The translations under genes and the position numbers were made by a program. The notes beneath the pieces are model-generated. The model saw only the letters and a program-made list of their open reading frames with translations. It was not told the origin of the DNA and did not search any database. This document shows, piece after piece, positions 32,637-41,389 of a DNA stretch of 64,000 bases. Source of the DNA: Aquitalea magnusonii (GTDB lineage Bacteria; Pseudomonadota; Gammaproteobacteria; Burkholderiales; Chromobacteriaceae); contig NZ_AP018823.1 of NCBI RefSeq assembly GCF_002217795.2, positions 4,092,001-4,156,000 on the forward strand, in the 5' to 3' direction. Position 1 is the first letter of the stretch. Each line of letters starts with the position of its first letter.

Positions 32637-33080
32637 ATGGAAATTGACAGCAAATCCTGGAAAATTCTTGAATGCCTGCAGCACGATGCCAGGCTGTCAC
32701 TGACGGAGCTGGCGCGCGCCGTGGACATGTCCGTCCCGGCGGTGTCGGAGCGGGTAAAGCGGCTGGAGGAATCCGGCGTGATCCAGGGCTACCATGCCAG
32801 GCTGGCACCACAAAAAGCCGGTTATACCTTGTCCGCCATGGTAGGTATCACCGTGGCGCAACCCTATAAGAAGAAGCTGCTGGATATCCTGTCGGCCATG
32901 CCGGAAGTCATGGAGTGCCACCATGTCACCGGGGCGGATTCCTATCTGTTCCGCCTGCTGGCCCGTGATGTGGCGCATCTGGAAGCGCTGGTGGCACGGG
33001 TGAATCATCTGGGCGAAACCCGCACCTCCATCATCCTGTCCACCCCCATCAGCCAGCAGGCCTTACGCCAGCCACGTTAA
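32637..33080 (+). CDS. Lrp/AsnC-family transcriptional regulator
   Basis: A 147-residue regulator with an N-terminal helix-turn-helix (LSLTELARAVDMSVPAVSER) and a C-terminal RAM/AsnC ligand domain (MPEVMECHHVTGADSYLFRL). These proteins sense amino acids. The 134-bp gap to the divergent LysE exporter gene is the classic arrangement for an Lrp-type activator of an amino-acid exporter. The start follows GAAAGGA. Confidence 0.92.
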   Translation: MEIDSKSWKILECLQHDARLSLTELARAVDMSVPAVSERVKRLEESGVIQGYHARLAPQKAGYTLSAMVGITVAQPYKKKLLDILSAMPEVMECHHVTGADSYLFRLLARDVAHLEALVARVNHLGETRTSIILSTPISQQALRQPR

Positions 33081-33155
33081 TTTGTATGTAAACCGAACCT
33101 TAATGTCATCTGCCTGTCGTAAAATCCCAAGATCCACACCCCTCTGACACGCTCC

Positions 33156-33701
33156 ATGACTTCGCTGACCTTGCGCCCGGCCACCTTTGACGATGCAGAC
33201 CTGATTGCCCGCCTGCACACCGAAAGCTGGCAAAACAGCTACCGCCGCATCCTGTCCGACGATTACCTGGACCACGTAGCGCCCACCGAACGTCTCACCA
33301 TGTGGACCCGCCGCTTTCATTACGACAACCACCTGTGGGTGCAACTGGCCCTGTGGGATGGCGAGCCGGTGGGTTTTGTCTGCCTGCTGCCAGATGGCGA
33401 AACCGAACGTGGCCTGCTGCTGGACAATCTGCATGTCCTGCCCGGCCAGCAGGGCCGTGGCGTAGGCCGCACCCTGCTGCAGGCGGCGGCAGCCCAGGCC
33501 GACCGACTGCAGCCTGGCACGTCGATGCATTTGTGGGTGTACGAGGCCAATAGCGACGCGCGCCGCTTTTACAACCGCATGGGTGGGGAAATGGTGGACC
33601 GGGAAAACGTGCTGGCACCGGACGGCAGCAAGGCCGTTGCGCTGTGCTACCGCTGGAAGCAGCCGGCACTGCTGGCCGGCAGCGGCAGCGTGGCAGCCTG
33701 A
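33156..33701 (+). CDS. GNAT-family N-acetyltransferase
   Basis: A 181-residue acetyltransferase. The acetyl-CoA-binding P-loop is LHVLPGQQGRGVGRTLLQAA, preceded by the central strand WDGEPVGFVCLL and followed by LWVYEANSDARRFYNRMG. The N-terminus LRPATFDDADLIARLHTESW is typical. The substrate cannot be told from sequence. Confidence 0.9.
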   Translation: MTSLTLRPATFDDADLIARLHTESWQNSYRRILSDDYLDHVAPTERLTMWTRRFHYDNHLWVQLALWDGEPVGFVCLLPDGETERGLLLDNLHVLPGQQGRGVGRTLLQAAAAQADRLQPGTSMHLWVYEANSDARRFYNRMGGEMVDRENVLAPDGSKAVALCYRWKQPALLAGSGSVAA

Positions 33702-33738
33702 TCCGCCGCAGCCGTCAGCGCTTTGCTACACTGGCGGC

Positions 33739-34236
33739 ATGTCTGCCCTCAAATACCTGCTGCACTATCCACCCGCCCTGCTTGCCCAGGTTCAGGCCCG
33801 TCTGGACGACGGCAGCCTGGGCGACTGGCTGGCCGCACGCTATCCCGCCACCCATCAGGTACAAAGCGATAATGCGCTGTACCAGTATGTTGGTGCGCTC
33901 AAGCAGCGCTATCTGAAAAATGCCCCCGCCCCCACCAAGGTGCTGTTCGACAGTCAGCAACATCCGGTAAAAGGCACGCTGGGCACCAATACCCAGGTTT
34001 CCCGCGTACAAGGCGGCAAGCTCAAGGCCAAGCATGAAATCCGCATTGCCAGCCTGTTCCGCGACGCACCAGAGCCGTTCTTGCGCATGATCGTGGTACA
34101 TGAGCTGGCGCATTTGCGCGAAAAAAACCACGACAAAGCCTTCTACCAACTGTGCTGCCATATGGAACCGGACTACCACCAACTGGAGTTCGATACCCGG
34201 CTGTGGTTGACGCTGCGCGAGCTGAAGCCGGCCTGA
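33739..34236 (+). CDS. YgjP-like zinc metallopeptidase (M48/DUF45-type)
   Basis: A 165-residue protein with the zinc motif VVHELAHLREKNHDKAFY, which holds HExxH and a nearby His. The DUF45/YgjP-type C-terminus follows (MEPDYHQLEFDTRLWL). The first 50 residues are a helical extension. The start ATG at 33739 is 37 bases after the acetyltransferase stop; the frame extends upstream inside the acetyltransferase gene but that part is out-of-frame shadow. YgjP-type proteins are predicted peptidases of unknown substrate. Confidence 0.87.
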   Translation: MSALKYLLHYPPALLAQVQARLDDGSLGDWLAARYPATHQVQSDNALYQYVGALKQRYLKNAPAPTKVLFDSQQHPVKGTLGTNTQVSRVQGGKLKAKHEIRIASLFRDAPEPFLRMIVVHELAHLREKNHDKAFYQLCCHMEPDYHQLEFDTRLWLTLRELKPA

Positions 34237-34267
34237 ATCCGCCGCAGACCACTCGGCGGGTAGACGG

Positions 34268-35233
34268 TCAGGACAACGATACCGCCTGCGCCGCCTGTTG
34301 CCGTGTCAGGAAAGCCGCGATGTGGCGGTAGGTCTGGCCGCACTCCTCGGCCACCAGTTGCTCCATGTTCAGGAAAGCATGCACCAGATCAGCAAAATGC
34401 AGGTGCTCGCACACCACGCCCGCAGCCTGCAACTTGTCCAGATAGCGTAGTGCTTCGTCGCGCAGCGGGTCGAAACCGGCCGATACCACCAGGGTGGCGG
34501 GCATGCGCGGCGTCACGGTCATGTGCAGCGGGGATGCCGCCATGCGGTCTTCGCCACGCTGGAAATAATTGTCGAAATACCAGGCAATGCGATCGCTGTT
34601 AAGGAAATAGCCTTCGCCATTTTCGGTAATCGACGGCAGGCTCATGCTGTAGTCCAGGCTGGGGTAGATCAACACCTGGGCGGCAATCTGCAAGGCGGTA
34701 TCGTGCTGAGCACGCGCACTCACCGTAGCCGCCAGCGCACCACCGGCCGAGTCTCCGGCCAAGGCCAGTTGCCGCACATAGGGCAGACCACGCGCCTCCA
34801 GCGCGGCAAACACGCCACGCGCCACCGCGTAAACATCATGCAATGCCGCCGGATAAGGGTTTTCCGGTGCCAGCCGGTATTCCGGCACCACCACCACATG
34901 GCCGGTGGCTGCCGCCAGTCGCCGGCTGATGGGGTCGTACACGCTGACACTGCCCGCGGTATGACCACCGCCATGCAAAAACAGCAGTACCGGCCGCGCC
35001 TCGTCCGGGGCCGGATGATAAATACGCACCGGCACGCTGTAATCGCGGCCATGGACGATTTCATCATTCACCCAGGCAATATCCGGGCCGGGGCTCACCA
35101 GCGTGCGGGTGACATTGGCCAGGGCCTCGCGGGCACCAATGGCGGTGGGTTTGTAGCCACTTTCCTGCAAGCGGCGGACAAGCTGGTTCAGCTGGAACAA
35201 CCAGTCAGTCAGCTTGGGGCTGACAGCATGCAT
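34268..35233 (-). CDS. Alpha/beta hydrolase, hormone-sensitive-lipase-like esterase
   Basis: A 321-residue serine hydrolase. The oxyanion-hole motif HGGGHTAGS, the nucleophile GDSAGGALA, the acid in SAGFDPLRDEA and the His in FADLVHAFLN are all present in the right order. This is family IV (HSL-like) with a short cap region at the N-terminus. Likely substrates are short-chain carboxylic esters. A small downstream gap of 31 bp separates it from the converging YgjP-like gene. Confidence 0.92.
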   Translation of the reverse strand: MHAVSPKLTDWLFQLNQLVRRLQESGYKPTAIGAREALANVTRTLVSPGPDIAWVNDEIVHGRDYSVPVRIYHPAPDEARPVLLFLHGGGHTAGSVSVYDPISRRLAAATGHVVVVPEYRLAPENPYPAALHDVYAVARGVFAALEARGLPYVRQLALAGDSAGGALAATVSARAQHDTALQIAAQVLIYPSLDYSMSLPSITENGEGYFLNSDRIAWYFDNYFQRGEDRMAASPLHMTVTPRMPATLVVSAGFDPLRDEALRYLDKLQAAGVVCEHLHFADLVHAFLNMEQLVAEECGQTYRHIAAFLTRQQAAQAVSLS

Positions 35234-35331
35234 GGCGCTCTCCTGGGTCGGGTCCTGAGTCGGGAAGAGATCAGTTCAGGCCGACATTAATATACCAAAG
35301 TCATGAATGATGCCAGCATGCGCGGCACGCG

Positions 35332-36582
35332 CTAGGGCGCAAGCTGATCCCGCCGCGCCAGTTGTGGAAACCAGCGCATCCACAGCACCACCACCAGCAA
35401 GGTTCCCACGCCGCCCAATACCACGGCGGGGACGGCACCCAACCAGGCCGCTGTCACACCGGACTCGAATTCACCAAGCTGGTTGGAGGCGCCAATAAAC
35501 AGGGAGTTCACCGAATTGACCCGGCCACGCATGTCATCCGGCGTTTCCAGTTGCACCAGCGTGCCGCGGATCACCACGCTGATGACATCAGCCGAACCGA
35601 GCAGCATCAGCGCCAGCAAGGACAGCGGGAAGCTGCTGGACAGGCCGAACAGGATGGTGGCAAAGCCAAACACCGCCACGGCGGCAAACATGATGTGGCC
35701 GGAGCGACGCCGGATGGGATGGCGCATCAGCCAGGCCGACATCAGCAAGGCACCGGCTGCCGGGGCCGAGCGCAGCAGGCCCAGGCCCCAGGGGCCGGTA
35801 TGCAGGATGTCGCGCGCGAAAATCGGCAGCAGGGCAGTGGCACCGCCCAGCAGCACGGCAAACAGGTCCAGCGATATCGCCCCCAGGATATCCGGGCGGC
35901 TGCGGATGAAACGCACCCCCATCAGCAGGGAATCCAGCGACACGCGCTGGCCGGTGGGCAGCACCCGGCTGGAAGGCAGCAGGCTGACCAAGAGCAGGCA
36001 GGCCACAAAGCTGGCGGCGGCCAGGCCATAGGTCAACTCTGCACCCAGCGCATACAGGAAGCCCCCCAGTGCCGGGGCCACGATGGTGGCCGCCTCATTG
36101 GCCGAAGCCGCCATGGCAATGGCCTGCCCCAGCAAACGCGGCGGCACGATATTGGGCAACAGCGACTGCATGGCCGGCATGTCGAAGGCGCGGCAGCAGC
36201 CCACCACCACCGACAGGGCGAAGATCAAGCCGCGGCTGACCTGCCAGCCCGCGCCCAGATTACCCAGCAGCAGCACGCTTGCCGCCACGGCCTGAATGGC
36301 CAGACTGACAGCCACCACCCGCCGCCGGTCGAAGCGGTCGGACACCGCGCCAGTCACCAGCACCAGCAATACCCGCGGCAAAAACTGCAGCAAGCCCACC
36401 AGGCCCAGATCCAGCGCACTGCCGGTCAGTGCATACACCTGCCAGCCAATGGCCACGGTAAGAATTTGAAAACCGGCGGTCAGCAATACACGGGCCAACC
36501 AGAAATGCCAGAAAGGGCGGCAATGCCGCAAGGATGCAGACGCGTCGTTCATGGAAGCAGTAAAGACGGCCGGAATGGCCAT
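35332..36582 (-). CDS. MFS transporter (EntS/DHA3-like)
   Basis: A 416-residue permease with twelve hydrophobic segments. The loop 2-3 signature is GAVSDRFDRRRVV. It resembles the EntS/MFS_3 group, which contains siderophore and macrolide exporters; VVIRGTLVQLETPDDMRGRVNSVNS is typical of that group. The substrate is unknown; linking it to the iron cluster 20 kb away would be speculative. A second start at residue 11 (36552) is equally possible; neither has a strong ribosome site. Confidence 0.88.
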   Translation of the reverse strand: MAIPAVFTASMNDASASLRHCRPFWHFWLARVLLTAGFQILTVAIGWQVYALTGSALDLGLVGLLQFLPRVLLVLVTGAVSDRFDRRRVVAVSLAIQAVAASVLLLGNLGAGWQVSRGLIFALSVVVGCCRAFDMPAMQSLLPNIVPPRLLGQAIAMAASANEAATIVAPALGGFLYALGAELTYGLAAASFVACLLLVSLLPSSRVLPTGQRVSLDSLLMGVRFIRSRPDILGAISLDLFAVLLGGATALLPIFARDILHTGPWGLGLLRSAPAAGALLMSAWLMRHPIRRRSGHIMFAAVAVFGFATILFGLSSSFPLSLLALMLLGSADVISVVIRGTLVQLETPDDMRGRVNSVNSLFIGASNQLGEFESGVTAAWLGAVPAVVLGGVGTLLVVVLWMRWFPQLARRDQLAP

Positions 36583-36685
36583 GACAAAGAACTCAAGCCT
36601 ACCGGCTAAACGTCTGTAACTCTAGCCTTACACCCCGCGCTTAACACTTGCTGACACAATCATCCAGTACGGCATGCGGCGCAGC

Positions 36686-37564
36686 TCAGGCAAACAGCCG
36701 CGCCAGCCAGCCGGCCTGGCGCACCGGCTGCAAGCAGGCGGATGCCTCCTGCACCAGCTCGGCCACCAGTTCGTGGTCCACCGCCGGCCGCTGCACCTGC
36801 AAGGGGTCCTGCTCTCCGGTGGGGGCAAGTGCCAGTCCCGACCCTTGCCGGTGCAAGCGGTAGCCGCCGCCACAGGAGGGGCAATGCACGGTATCGCCAT
36901 CCTGCATGCGCCGCGGGATGGCGATGATGGGACCGCAGGCCTGGCATTGCTGCAAGGGAATGCCTGCTTCGCTGTGACCGACGATGTGTTCCAGCTTGCC
37001 GGCTTCCCCCAGCGCAATGAAGTGCTCACCGCAAGTGCGGTCGAACTGGCTGCCCAGATTTTCGCGAATGATGTCCAGCGCCCGCGCAATCGGCATGCCT
37101 GCCCGGTAGGGACGGTGGCTGGTCATGGCATCAAAGGCATCGGCAATGCCGACGATGCGCGCCACCATGGGAATGGCCTCGCCCTTGAGGCCAGCCGGAT
37201 AGCCACGACCATCCGGGGTTTCGTGATGCATCAGCACCGCGTCCATCGCCAGGGCGGCCAGCGGATGCTCACGCAGCAAATCCGCCCCCTGCTGCGGATG
37301 GGTCTTGATCACCGCATACTCGTCGTCAGTCAGACGGTCGCGCTTGTTGAGAATGGCATCGGGTACGCCAATCTTGCCCAGATCATGCAGAAAGCCGCCC
37401 AGCATGATACGCAGCACCTCGCCGCGCGCCAGCCCCATTTCCTGCGCCAGCAGGCCGGAGAAACGCGACACCCGCCATAAATGGCCACCGGTATAGGCGT
37501 CACGGGTTTCCACCATCATGGCCATGGTGTAGAGGGTTTTGAGTAATTCCTGCGCTGCCTGCAT
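36686..37564 (-). CDS. HD-GYP cyclic-di-GMP phosphodiesterase with C-terminal zinc ribbon
   Basis: A 292-residue protein. The HD-GYP domain is complete: ETRDAYTGGHLWRVSR, the HD dyad in GGFLHDLGKIGVPD, HHETPDGRGYP (GYP motif) and GIADAFDAMTSHRPYR. It should hydrolyse cyclic di-GMP. After about residue 195 a four-Cys ribbon, CQACG and CPSCGGGYR, follows, and then a 50-residue tail of no known type. The zinc ribbon may regulate activity or bind nucleic acid or protein; this is inference. The start at 37564 follows GGAGC; nine codons more are possible upstream. Confidence 0.9.
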   Translation of the reverse strand: MQAAQELLKTLYTMAMMVETRDAYTGGHLWRVSRFSGLLAQEMGLARGEVLRIMLGGFLHDLGKIGVPDAILNKRDRLTDDEYAVIKTHPQQGADLLREHPLAALAMDAVLMHHETPDGRGYPAGLKGEAIPMVARIVGIADAFDAMTSHRPYRAGMPIARALDIIRENLGSQFDRTCGEHFIALGEAGKLEHIVGHSEAGIPLQQCQACGPIIAIPRRMQDGDTVHCPSCGGGYRLHRQGSGLALAPTGEQDPLQVQRPAVDHELVAELVQEASACLQPVRQAGWLARLFA

Positions 37565-37715
37565 GCTCTGCTCCGCAAAATGGCCACGCACGGGCCGTGA
37601 TCTGGCTGTCAGTGATGGGTCGAAGCAGCCAATGAATTCTTACAGCTTAGTGCTAATTTTGAGGCATGCCCCCCAAGGGCTTACAATTGCCCTCATTCCA
37701 GAAAGAAAGCATTCC

Positions 37716-38732
37716 ATGTCCAACTCCCTGAGCGCCCTGCTGCAAGCCGCAGCCGATCGTCGCCACGATCTTGTCAGCCGCCTGATCGCCGAAGATACCA
37801 ATAGTTACCGCCTGTTCCATGGCAGTGTGGAGGGCGTATCCGGCCTGACGATAGACCGCTACGGGGACCTGCTGCTGGTGCAAAGCTTCCACCAGCCGCT
37901 GAGCGACGAAGAACTGGACGAAATCCGCCAGTTTTACGCCGCCAGCCTGCCTGAACTGCAACTGGTCTACAACGACCGCAGCAATGCCAACTCGCGCATC
38001 AGCAATACGCTGAGCCTGGCGGAACAGGCCGTGGCCGAAGAAAACCGCGTGGCACACGAGCTGGGCATCCGTTATCACATCCGTGGTCGTCACAGCGGGC
38101 AGGACCCGTGGCTATTCCTCGACCTGCGCGCCGGCCGCCGCCGTGTAAAGCAGTTGGCCGAAGGCAAGAGCGTGCTCAACCTGTTTGCCTACACCTGCGG
38201 CGTGGGTCTGGCCGCAGCCAAAGGTGGTGCCAGCTTCGTGATGAATGTGGATTTTGCCGAATCCAGCCTGGCCGTGGGTCGTGCCAATGCCAAGCTCAAC
38301 AGCCTGACCACCCGACCGCGCTGCGTGCAAAGCGATGCCTTTGCCGCCCTGCGCCAACTGTCCGGCATCGGCCAGCCCAAGATGGTGCGTGGCAAGAAAA
38401 TGCCGCCCTTCCCCACGCTGGAAGCGCGCCAGTTCGATGTGGTCTTCCTCGACCCGCCACGCTACGCCAAGAGCCCGTTTGGCGTGGTGGATCTGATCAA
38501 CGACTACCAGGCGCTGTTCAAGCCTGCCCTGCTGTGTACCGCTCCCGGCGGGGTGCTGATCTGCTGCAATAATGTGGCCCAGGTGGATGGCGAGGCCTGG
38601 CTGGAAGCACTCAAGCGCAGTGCCGACAAAGCCGGTCGCCCGATCAAGGCGGTGGAGTGGATCACCCCGGAAGAAGACTTCCCCAGCCTGGATGGCCAGC
38701 ATCCGCTCAAGATCGTGCAACTGCACGTTTGA
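37716..38732 (+). CDS. Class I SAM-dependent rRNA methyltransferase, RlmI-like without PUA domain
   Basis: A 338-residue methyltransferase. The N-terminal part (YRLFHGSVEGVSGLTIDRYG) is the central domain of RlmI-type enzymes; the C-terminal Rossmann domain has VLNLFAYTCGVGLAAAKGGA (SAM binding) and FLDPPRYAKSPFG (DPPR catalytic motif). RlmI makes 5-methylcytosine at position 1962 of 23S rRNA. The usual N-terminal PUA domain of about 70 residues is missing and no in-frame sequence upstream resembles it. The ATG at 37716 has a GAAAGAAAG ribosome site. It ends at a clear terminator. Confidence 0.85.
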   Translation: MSNSLSALLQAAADRRHDLVSRLIAEDTNSYRLFHGSVEGVSGLTIDRYGDLLLVQSFHQPLSDEELDEIRQFYAASLPELQLVYNDRSNANSRISNTLSLAEQAVAEENRVAHELGIRYHIRGRHSGQDPWLFLDLRAGRRRVKQLAEGKSVLNLFAYTCGVGLAAAKGGASFVMNVDFAESSLAVGRANAKLNSLTTRPRCVQSDAFAALRQLSGIGQPKMVRGKKMPPFPTLEARQFDVVFLDPPRYAKSPFGVVDLINDYQALFKPALLCTAPGGVLICCNNVAQVDGEAWLEALKRSADKAGRPIKAVEWITPEEDFPSLDGQHPLKIVQLHV

Positions 38733-38748
38733 TCGCCTGACCAGGCAC

Positions 38749-38778
38749 AACGCCTTGCCCGCCCGGCAAGGCGTTTTT
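38749..38778 (+). terminator. Intrinsic terminator after the rRNA methyltransferase gene
   Basis: An 11-bp perfect stem AACGCCTTGCC / GGCAAGGCGTT with a five-base loop runs into TTTTTGTTTG, 16 bases after the stop codon. Confidence 0.92.
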
Positions 38779-38972
38779 GTTTGTCCCGCGGCCTTGCCAC
38801 TCTTGCCGGCAACCATGCCATAAACATATTACTTCCTGCCAATCCGGCCGCCCGGCTGACCCTCCCCGCCGTCTGCCATGCAAAAAAAGCATTGCTGATT
38901 GCTTTGCTTCCAGCTAAGGTCTTACACCCATACAACCCCAACGGACCCAAATTCCGGGCAAGGACGATCTTT

Positions 38973-40838
38973 ATGTTTTCCTGGTTTGAAAAACGGGTAG
39001 AAGTCTACCCCGACACCCCTCCCATCCAGCCGCCCAGCGGTTTTCTTGCTTTTGTCTGGTCCGCCACCAGCGGCATGCGCCCCTATATCCTGTGCATGAC
39101 CCTGCTGACCGCCACCATCGGTGCATTCGAAGCCCTGCTGTTTTCCATGCTCGGTTCGGTCGTGGACTGGCTCAGCCATGTAGCCCCATCCCGCTTGTGG
39201 AGCCAGGAGCGCGAGCATTTGCTGCTGCTGGGCGGCATTTTGCTGGCCAGTCCGGTACTGATCGCGCTGCAGGCCATGTTCAAATACCAAAGCCTGTTCG
39301 GCAATTTCCCCATGCGGCTGCGCTGGCAGTTTCACCGCCATCTGCTGGGGCAAAGCATGAGCTTTTATCAGGATGAATTTGCCGGCCGGGTGGCCGCCAA
39401 GGTGATGCAGACCGCGCTGGCCGTGCGCGATACCGTGCTGATCATCACCGACATCCTGGTGTTCGTGGTGATCTACTTCATCACCATGGTGGCCGTGGTA
39501 GGCAGCTTCGATACCATCCTGCTGCTGCCCTTTGTCGGCTGGCTGCTGCTGTACATTGCCACCCTGGCCTTTTTTGTACCGCGGCTGGGCAAGGCGTCCA
39601 CCCGCCAGGCCGATGCGCGTTCGCTGATGACCGGCCGCGTGACCGATGCCTACGCCAATATCGCCACGGTGAAGCTGTTTTCCCAAGGCCAGCGCGAAGC
39701 CGCCTTCACCAAGAGCGCCATGCAGGAGTTCATGCAAACGGCCTATGGCCAGATGCGCCTGGTCAGCAGCTTTGAAATCGTCAACCACATTCTCAGCATG
39801 GGGCTGATTGCCAGCACCGCCGGTGCCACCCTGTGGCTGTGGACACTGGGCGAGGTCGGCATTGGCGCCGTGGCAGCGGCCACCGCCATGGCACTGCGCC
39901 TGAATGGCGTCTCGCACTGGATCATGTGGGAGATGTCCAGCCTGTTTGAAAACATCGGCACGGTACACGACGGCATCAGCACCCTGTCGCGCCCGGTGGC
40001 GATTGTCGACCGTCCCGATGCCGGTGCGCTGCAGGTAACACGCGGCGAAATCCGCTTTGAGAATGTCAGCTTTTCCTATGGTGGCGAACGCACCATTGTC
40101 GACCAGCTGAACCTCACCATCCGTCCGGGCGAGAAAATCGGCCTGGTGGGACGCAGCGGGGCCGGCAAGTCCACCATCGTCAACCTGATGCTGCGCTTTT
40201 ACGATGTGGAGCAAGGCCGCATCCTGATTGACGGCCAGGACATTGCCAGCGTCACCCAGGACAGCCTGCGCGCGCAAATCGGCATGGTGACGCAAGATAC
40301 CTCGCTGCTGCATCGCTCGGTACGCGACAATCTGCTGTACGGCAGACCTGAAGCCGACGATGCCACCATGATCCATGCCGCCCGCCAGGCCGAAGCCCAT
40401 GACTTCATCCAGTCGCTGACCGACCCCAAGGGTCGCAAGGGCTACGATGCCCATGTGGGTGAGCGTGGCGTCAAGCTGTCCGGCGGCCAGCGCCAGCGCG
40501 TGGCCATCGCCCGGGTGATGCTGAAGGATGCCCCCATCCTGCTGCTGGACGAAGCCACCAGCGCGCTGGATTCGGAAGTGGAAGCCGCCATCCAGGGCAG
40601 CCTGTACCGGCTGATGGAAGGCAAGACGGTGATTGCCATCGCACACCGCCTGTCCACCATTGCCGCCATGGACCGGCTGATCGTGCTGGACCAGGGCCGG
40701 GTGGTGGAAGAAGGCGATCACGCCAGCCTGCTGGCCAAGGGTGGACTATATGCCCGGCTGTGGGCGCACCAGAGCGGTGGTTTTCTGGGGGAGGATGCCG
40801 GCGAGGATGTCCGCCCCGGCGAGCTTGACCCGGCCTGA
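38973..40838 (+). CDS. ABC exporter, fused membrane and ATPase domains
   Basis: A 621-residue half-transporter. The start at 38973 (MFSWFEKRVEVYPDTPP) follows AGGA; 64 in-frame codons upstream are not like the family. Six membrane helices (residues about 35-320) precede an ATPase domain with Walker A GRSGAGKST, Q-loop VTQDTSLLHRSV, signature LSGGQRQRVAIARV, Walker B ILLLDEATSALD and H-loop AHRLST. It should act as a homodimer exporting a lipophilic or peptide substrate; the substrate is unknown. It sits alone between two terminators. Confidence 0.92.
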   Translation: MFSWFEKRVEVYPDTPPIQPPSGFLAFVWSATSGMRPYILCMTLLTATIGAFEALLFSMLGSVVDWLSHVAPSRLWSQEREHLLLLGGILLASPVLIALQAMFKYQSLFGNFPMRLRWQFHRHLLGQSMSFYQDEFAGRVAAKVMQTALAVRDTVLIITDILVFVVIYFITMVAVVGSFDTILLLPFVGWLLLYIATLAFFVPRLGKASTRQADARSLMTGRVTDAYANIATVKLFSQGQREAAFTKSAMQEFMQTAYGQMRLVSSFEIVNHILSMGLIASTAGATLWLWTLGEVGIGAVAAATAMALRLNGVSHWIMWEMSSLFENIGTVHDGISTLSRPVAIVDRPDAGALQVTRGEIRFENVSFSYGGERTIVDQLNLTIRPGEKIGLVGRSGAGKSTIVNLMLRFYDVEQGRILIDGQDIASVTQDSLRAQIGMVTQDTSLLHRSVRDNLLYGRPEADDATMIHAARQAEAHDFIQSLTDPKGRKGYDAHVGERGVKLSGGQRQRVAIARVMLKDAPILLLDEATSALDSEVEAAIQGSLYRLMEGKTVIAIAHRLSTIAAMDRLIVLDQGRVVEEGDHASLLAKGGLYARLWAHQSGGFLGEDAGEDVRPGELDPA

Positions 40839-40867
40839 TGCCGTACAAGCCGGACTTTGCTGCAATG

Positions 40868-40895
40868 AAAAACCCGCCTGCTGGCGGGTTTTTTT
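40868..40895. terminator. Bidirectional terminator between the ABC exporter and ydcH
   Basis: AACCCGCC / GGCGGGTT with a four-base loop, flanked by AAA on the left and TTTTTTT on the right. It gives a T-run on both strands and so can end both converging genes. Confidence 0.9.
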
Positions 40896-40915
40896 GTTTC
40901 TGCCACGTGCCGTGA

Positions 40916-41131
40916 TCAGGCTTCAGCCTTTTTCAGGATCACATACAGTTCGTCCTTCAGCTTGAGCTTTTCCTTTTTCAGCACTTCCACATCAAACTGG
41001 CTGCCCTTTTCGATACCGGCTTCGATGTTCTTGATGGTCTGGTCCAGTTCATTGTGCTTGTTGAACAGACGGCTGAAATGCTCGTCTTCGGTTTTCAGTT
41101 TGCTGATCAGTTCGCGGAATTCTGGAAACAT
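40916..41131 (-). CDS. YdcH family protein (DUF465)
   Basis: A 71-residue helical protein. The sequence MFPEFRELISKLKTEDEHFS, then LFNKHNELDQTIKNIE and KKEKLKLKDELYVIL, matches the YdcH/DUF465 family. A helical hairpin or coiled coil is expected. The family is widespread in proteobacteria and its role is unknown. Upstream the start has GGAG-type sequence. It faces the terminator shared with the ABC exporter. Confidence 0.9.
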   Translation of the reverse strand: MFPEFRELISKLKTEDEHFSRLFNKHNELDQTIKNIEAGIEKGSQFDVEVLKKEKLKLKDELYVILKKAEA

Positions 41132-41389
41132 GGGCTTCTCCTGATGGGTGGGTTGGGCGGCTGCATGCCACCTGACTACAACTTCATGCTAGTCCCGCAC
41201 TCTGCCGGCGTTCTTGATCTAAGGCATATGCACGACAGAGCTGTCGCCATTGTGCGCCATGCCGCGCAGTTGGCCAGTCAAGACATTCCTGCACCTAGGT
41301 CCAGTCGACCACCCCTGTCCAAGCCGCCACGATGCTGCGATGTCATCCGGTTTGGCCTGCATAAGGCCAAGCCCCTGTCTGGAGGCCTC

